Assembly (NCBI RefSeq): GCF_021283305.1
Contig: NZ_JAJSOK010000017.1
Coordinates: 1-64,000, forward strand
Reading direction: 5' to 3'
Length of the DNA stretch: 64,000 nucleotides
DNA from: Pseudonocardia kujensis
GTDB lineage: Bacteria; Actinomycetota; Actinomycetes; Mycobacteriales; Pseudonocardiaceae
Shown: piece after piece, positions 61,218 through 64,000 of the stretch
Numbering within the stretch: position 1 is the first letter of the stretch
Layout: every line of letters begins with the position of its first letter
Position numbers and translations under genes: made by a program
The notes under the pieces: generated by a model
Told to the model about the DNA's origin: nothing
Databases searched by the model: none
The model's input: only the letters and a program-made list of their open reading frames with translations

Positions 61218-64000
61218 GAGAGAATCCCTCCGTCTGCTTCCCGCCCGGCGGGCGGTACTTCGGATCGCGCAGCATCTTGCCAGATCAGGCACGCGATCCC
61301 GCGGAGGTGCACCCGGTGAGTCGCGGCGGCGTGAACAGGGCCGTCCCTGTCCGTTCGGACCGCGTGGGAGCCGGTCAACGGCGTTTACCTCTCCCTCGGC
61401 GACCGGGCGCACCGGGACTTTGACCTGGACAGCAGGGTCTGCGACAAGGGTTTGGACGTGGGGTGCGGCAGTCGGCCGAAAACTGCGTTTATCGGGTCGT
61501 CCGCACGCCGCCCTACCAGGGTGCGACCAGCATGATGCTCGGCCCGGACGGGGCGCGCCTTGCCTGGCCGTCTCTTGGTCCCTGGTGCCGCGCCCTACTC
61601 AGCCGCGTGGCTTACCCGAGTAACCTCCATGGTGTCGCCGAGTCGACCTTTTTCGAAGGCATCTTTCCTCGACGGTCGGTGAGCAACGGGGGCTGGCGAC
61701 GACGCGGAGGCTCCTGTCGCGATGGGGTCGGCAGGCGTACGAAGATGACCGTCGCCCCGACGGTCGTTCGGCCGATAAACGCCGTTTACTCGCTGCGGAG
61801 ACCGGAGACCGGAGATCGGAGACCCGGGGGCTCGAGACTTGTGGCAGGTAGCCGCCGGACGGTCGAGCAAGGCCACGCCCGAACCCGCCCCTCAGGTGCG
61901 CGGCAATGGTGGGTCCCGCGTCGCTCACGGTCACTATGGGCGCCGGCTACCCGCCTGATGCCGGGCTGCTACCGACCGCGGGGCATCTCCAGCGCATGTC
62001 GCCGCATTCGCCGCCGCCGCGCACCGCGCCGGAGCGGCGTAACGGCCCCGGATGAGGATCCACTCGCGTCGCTGGCAGCGGGTGGCGGTGAACCTGAATG
62101 CCGGCGGGAACGACGATGCGTAAACGCCGTTTACTGGCCCTCGTGGCGGCTGAGCCTTGGCGCGGACTCCGGGCGATTTGCAGCCCCTAGCTCGCGCGTC
62201 CGCGCGGAGGGGTACCCGACTGCGGGACTCCGGCCGCGAGCCAGTACGGGGTTCGGCGGCGCGCGCTGGCCCACGTCGACGGTCCAGTGAGCGCGAAAGC
62301 CGCGATAGACGACTTTTACGGCGGTCGCCATCGGGCGCCTAAAGAGCGTGCCGAGGCGCCACATGACAGCGACTGGAGCAACCGGCGCGGGGCGAGTGGA
62401 GGCTCCCTACCCGGTGCTGGCCATCGTCGGCGGCGCGCGCCAGATACAGGAACTGACGAGGCAGACTTGAGGAACCGATGAGCCTCCGCTGTGATGCGTG
62501 ATGCGTGATCGGCGACAGCGGGAGGACGGGCATCCTTTGGTACCAGTGGAGAGCCCTCTGTCGGCGCCCCGCCCTTCCTAGGGAAGCAGGGAAGTCCTGA
62601 AGCGTGCTCCGGCCGTCGCGAACTGCCGGCACCGCTGGCAGGTAAACGCCGTTTACGGCCCATCCCGTCCAGGCTGCCGGGGATTTACGCGCGGACCGAG
62701 TCGGGCCCGGCGGACCGTCGCTGACATGCGCTCGGCTGGGGTCACCACATCGCTTCCCCGGGACATCGCGCGAGCAGCGGGCGAGCATCCCGAAGCAACA
62801 AGAAGAAGGGAGCCGCCGCCCGTCCCTGACCCCCCGCCCGGTCATCCCGCTCCGGGTCCTGGCGGCACGCCTCTGTCCGTAACGCCGTGGTCCGCACTAG
62901 GTCATCGCGGCCTCGGCCCCAAAGGTGTCGTTCTACCGCCTCGGTCGGAGGGAGGGCCGCTGGCTGTCGCCAGTGTCTGCGCCATCCCGTTCCTGCCTCA
63001 CCCAACCGTTGGGGCGGCCCGCGGTCCGTCTCTCGTTTAGACGCAGTCGCCTCGCCCCGAGTGATAAACGCCGTTTACCGGGAGCTCGACCTGCTCCCGT
63101 CGCTTAGCTGGCGGCCGGTTCGAACGGCTCATCCGCCGGCACGTGTCCCGACTCAATCGGCGGATCCGGCCCGGACGAGAAGTTCACGTAGCCGCCGCGC
63201 GACTGGACCGGGGGCGGCATCGCCTTCCCTCGCGCTGGGCCGGGCGCGGGTTTAGAGGCAAGACGTGGCTCCGCGGAGGGCGCGGGCACGCTGAAAGGCG
63301 GTCGAGGCCTCGCGGTGCACCAGCCGACGGACGCGCATTTTAGACGAGCGGCCTGGACCGCTCGCTGCTCGCCTATGGCTTCGTCACCGTTCCGACGAGG
63401 CATCCTGAGCTCGTGGTGAGGTCGGTAAACGCCGTTTACCGCTTGGACCGTCCCTGGCCCACGGCGCCCGAAAGCCGGCGGCCGGGCGGCAGTGAGGCTG
63501 TAAAGCTCGCACCGTCCTAACATGTCACCGATCGTGGAGGCGGCGGCTCCTCGCTCCGGGTGTTTGAGGCGACCGGTGGGCTTGGCTCGACTGTCTGCGG
63601 AGTCGCCAGGTGACGGAATCAAGGGGCTGCGGGCCGAGCTGGACGGGGCAGCGCGCCCAGACCGACCAGGCATCGACCCCTCGTTCCCCAGGCCGGCGTT
63701 GATGTCCGGCCGGCACGGTCCATTTCGAGCAGGAAGGCGGAGTCCTGCCCTCAGCCCGCCGACCCCTCGCAACGGACCCATCGCCCAAGCTGTAAACGGC
63801 GTTTACGAGCCCTCCTTAGGTGCGGGCGGTGGGCTAGCTGCCTTCTCAGGAACGCGTGGGCACGTGTGTGAACTACAAGCCCGGCGTGCACTGCCTATCG
63901 GCCCCGATCGGTACTGCCCATATCGAGTTGGTTGCGGGTCAAGGTGACAGCCTGGCCGGGATCGATCATGGCCCGCCGGGCGCAACGTTCCGGCGATTGC
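61218..64000. other. Gene-poor centromere region upstream of parA
   Basis: Open frames exist on both strands, but none has a family, a convincing start signal or an uninterrupted coding character. Many contain VNGVY simply because they read through the palindromes. A short tandem GGAGACC-type repeat (four near-identical 7-bp units) lies at 61794-61822. I read the stretch as spacer DNA holding the partition sites and the parAB promoter. Confidence 0.6.

Larger units (their letters stand above)
59434..63806. repeat. Dispersed array of 15-bp palindromes, probable parS centromere
   Basis: Consensus GTAAACG-C-CGTTTAC, a 7-bp inverted repeat with one central base. Perfect arms occur at 59434, 60501, 62120, 62642, 63425 and 63792 (central G in the last). 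One mismatch occurs at 61374 (also central G), 61774 and 63064. Degenerate copies (three mismatches) lie at 61478 and 62305. All coordinates are the first base of the 15-mer. Spacing upstream of parA is 346-522 bp between good copies. No copy was seen in the first 59 kb. The array surrounds parAB and is best read as ParB binding sites. Confidence 0.85.

Overview
This window is high-GC DNA with GTG and TTG starts, many 4-base ATGA/GTGA gene overlaps and IS110, IS481, IS21 and IS5 family debris. It looks actinobacterial, and a Pseudonocardia-like host is plausible, but that is inference because there is no rRNA or other marker gene. The right end carries a ParA-ParB pair and a spread-out array of 15-bp palindromes, so the whole window is most likely part of a large plasmid (or a plasmid-like element).

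Layout. 0-0.8 kb: transposase debris. 1.0-7.3 kb: catabolic block 1, an ALDH > HpcH/HpaI aldolase > amidohydrolase operon on the minus strand, divergent from a cyclase-family hydrolase, then a carboxymuconolactone decarboxylase-like protein and an IclR regulator. 7.3-9.0 kb: IS21 remnants and a broken SDR. 9.0-15.7 kb: block 2, a CoA-transferase, an amidohydrolase (frameshifted) and a second cyclase-family hydrolase, divergent from an MHS-type transporter and an aldo/keto reductase. 15.8-16.8 kb: CaiB and IS110 remnants. 16.9-24.6 kb: block 3, a GntR regulator, a hydroxyisobutyrate dehydrogenase-like protein, a CMD protein and an ALDH, divergent from an NDP-forming acyl-CoA synthetase, a DUF35 protein and a thiolase-like protein. 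24.6-26.5 kb: IS481 and IS110 remnants. 26.5-30.6 kb: an island of visibly lower GC with an AraC regulator, an MHS transporter and two tandem glyoxalase-like proteins. 30.7-46.5 kb: block 4, a long minus-strand run with thiolase, SDR, two medium-chain reductases, a ribose-type ABC importer, SDR, SnoaL-like protein, enoyl-CoA hydratase, AMP-dependent acyl-CoA ligase, GntR regulator, EthD protein and CocE-type hydrolase. The logic of block 4 is import, CoA activation, beta-oxidation-like steps and thiolysis of an unidentified substrate.

The right third is plasmid backbone plus a possible new RiPP locus. It holds a truncated transporter and transposase, a P27-type terminase small subunit, a decayed type I-E-like CRISPR remnant and a zinc-motif/coiled-coil protein (46.7-50 kb). 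Next is a lanthipeptide cluster (50.7-56.3 kb): a 103-aa precursor with a Cys-rich tail, a RibF/FAD-synthetase-like nucleotidyltransferase, a kinase-LanC synthetase with intact zinc ligands, and a convergent M36-like metallopeptidase without a visible signal peptide. Then come plasmid hypotheticals and parAB (57-61.2 kb). The last 2.8 kb appears gene-free and is studded with the GTAAACG-N-CGTTTAC palindrome, the likely centromere.

The catabolic blocks are bounded by broken insertion sequences, as in a catabolic plasmid assembled by successive insertions and deletions. The strongest candidates for something undescribed are the lanthipeptide cluster with its nucleotidyltransferase and the dispersed palindrome array.
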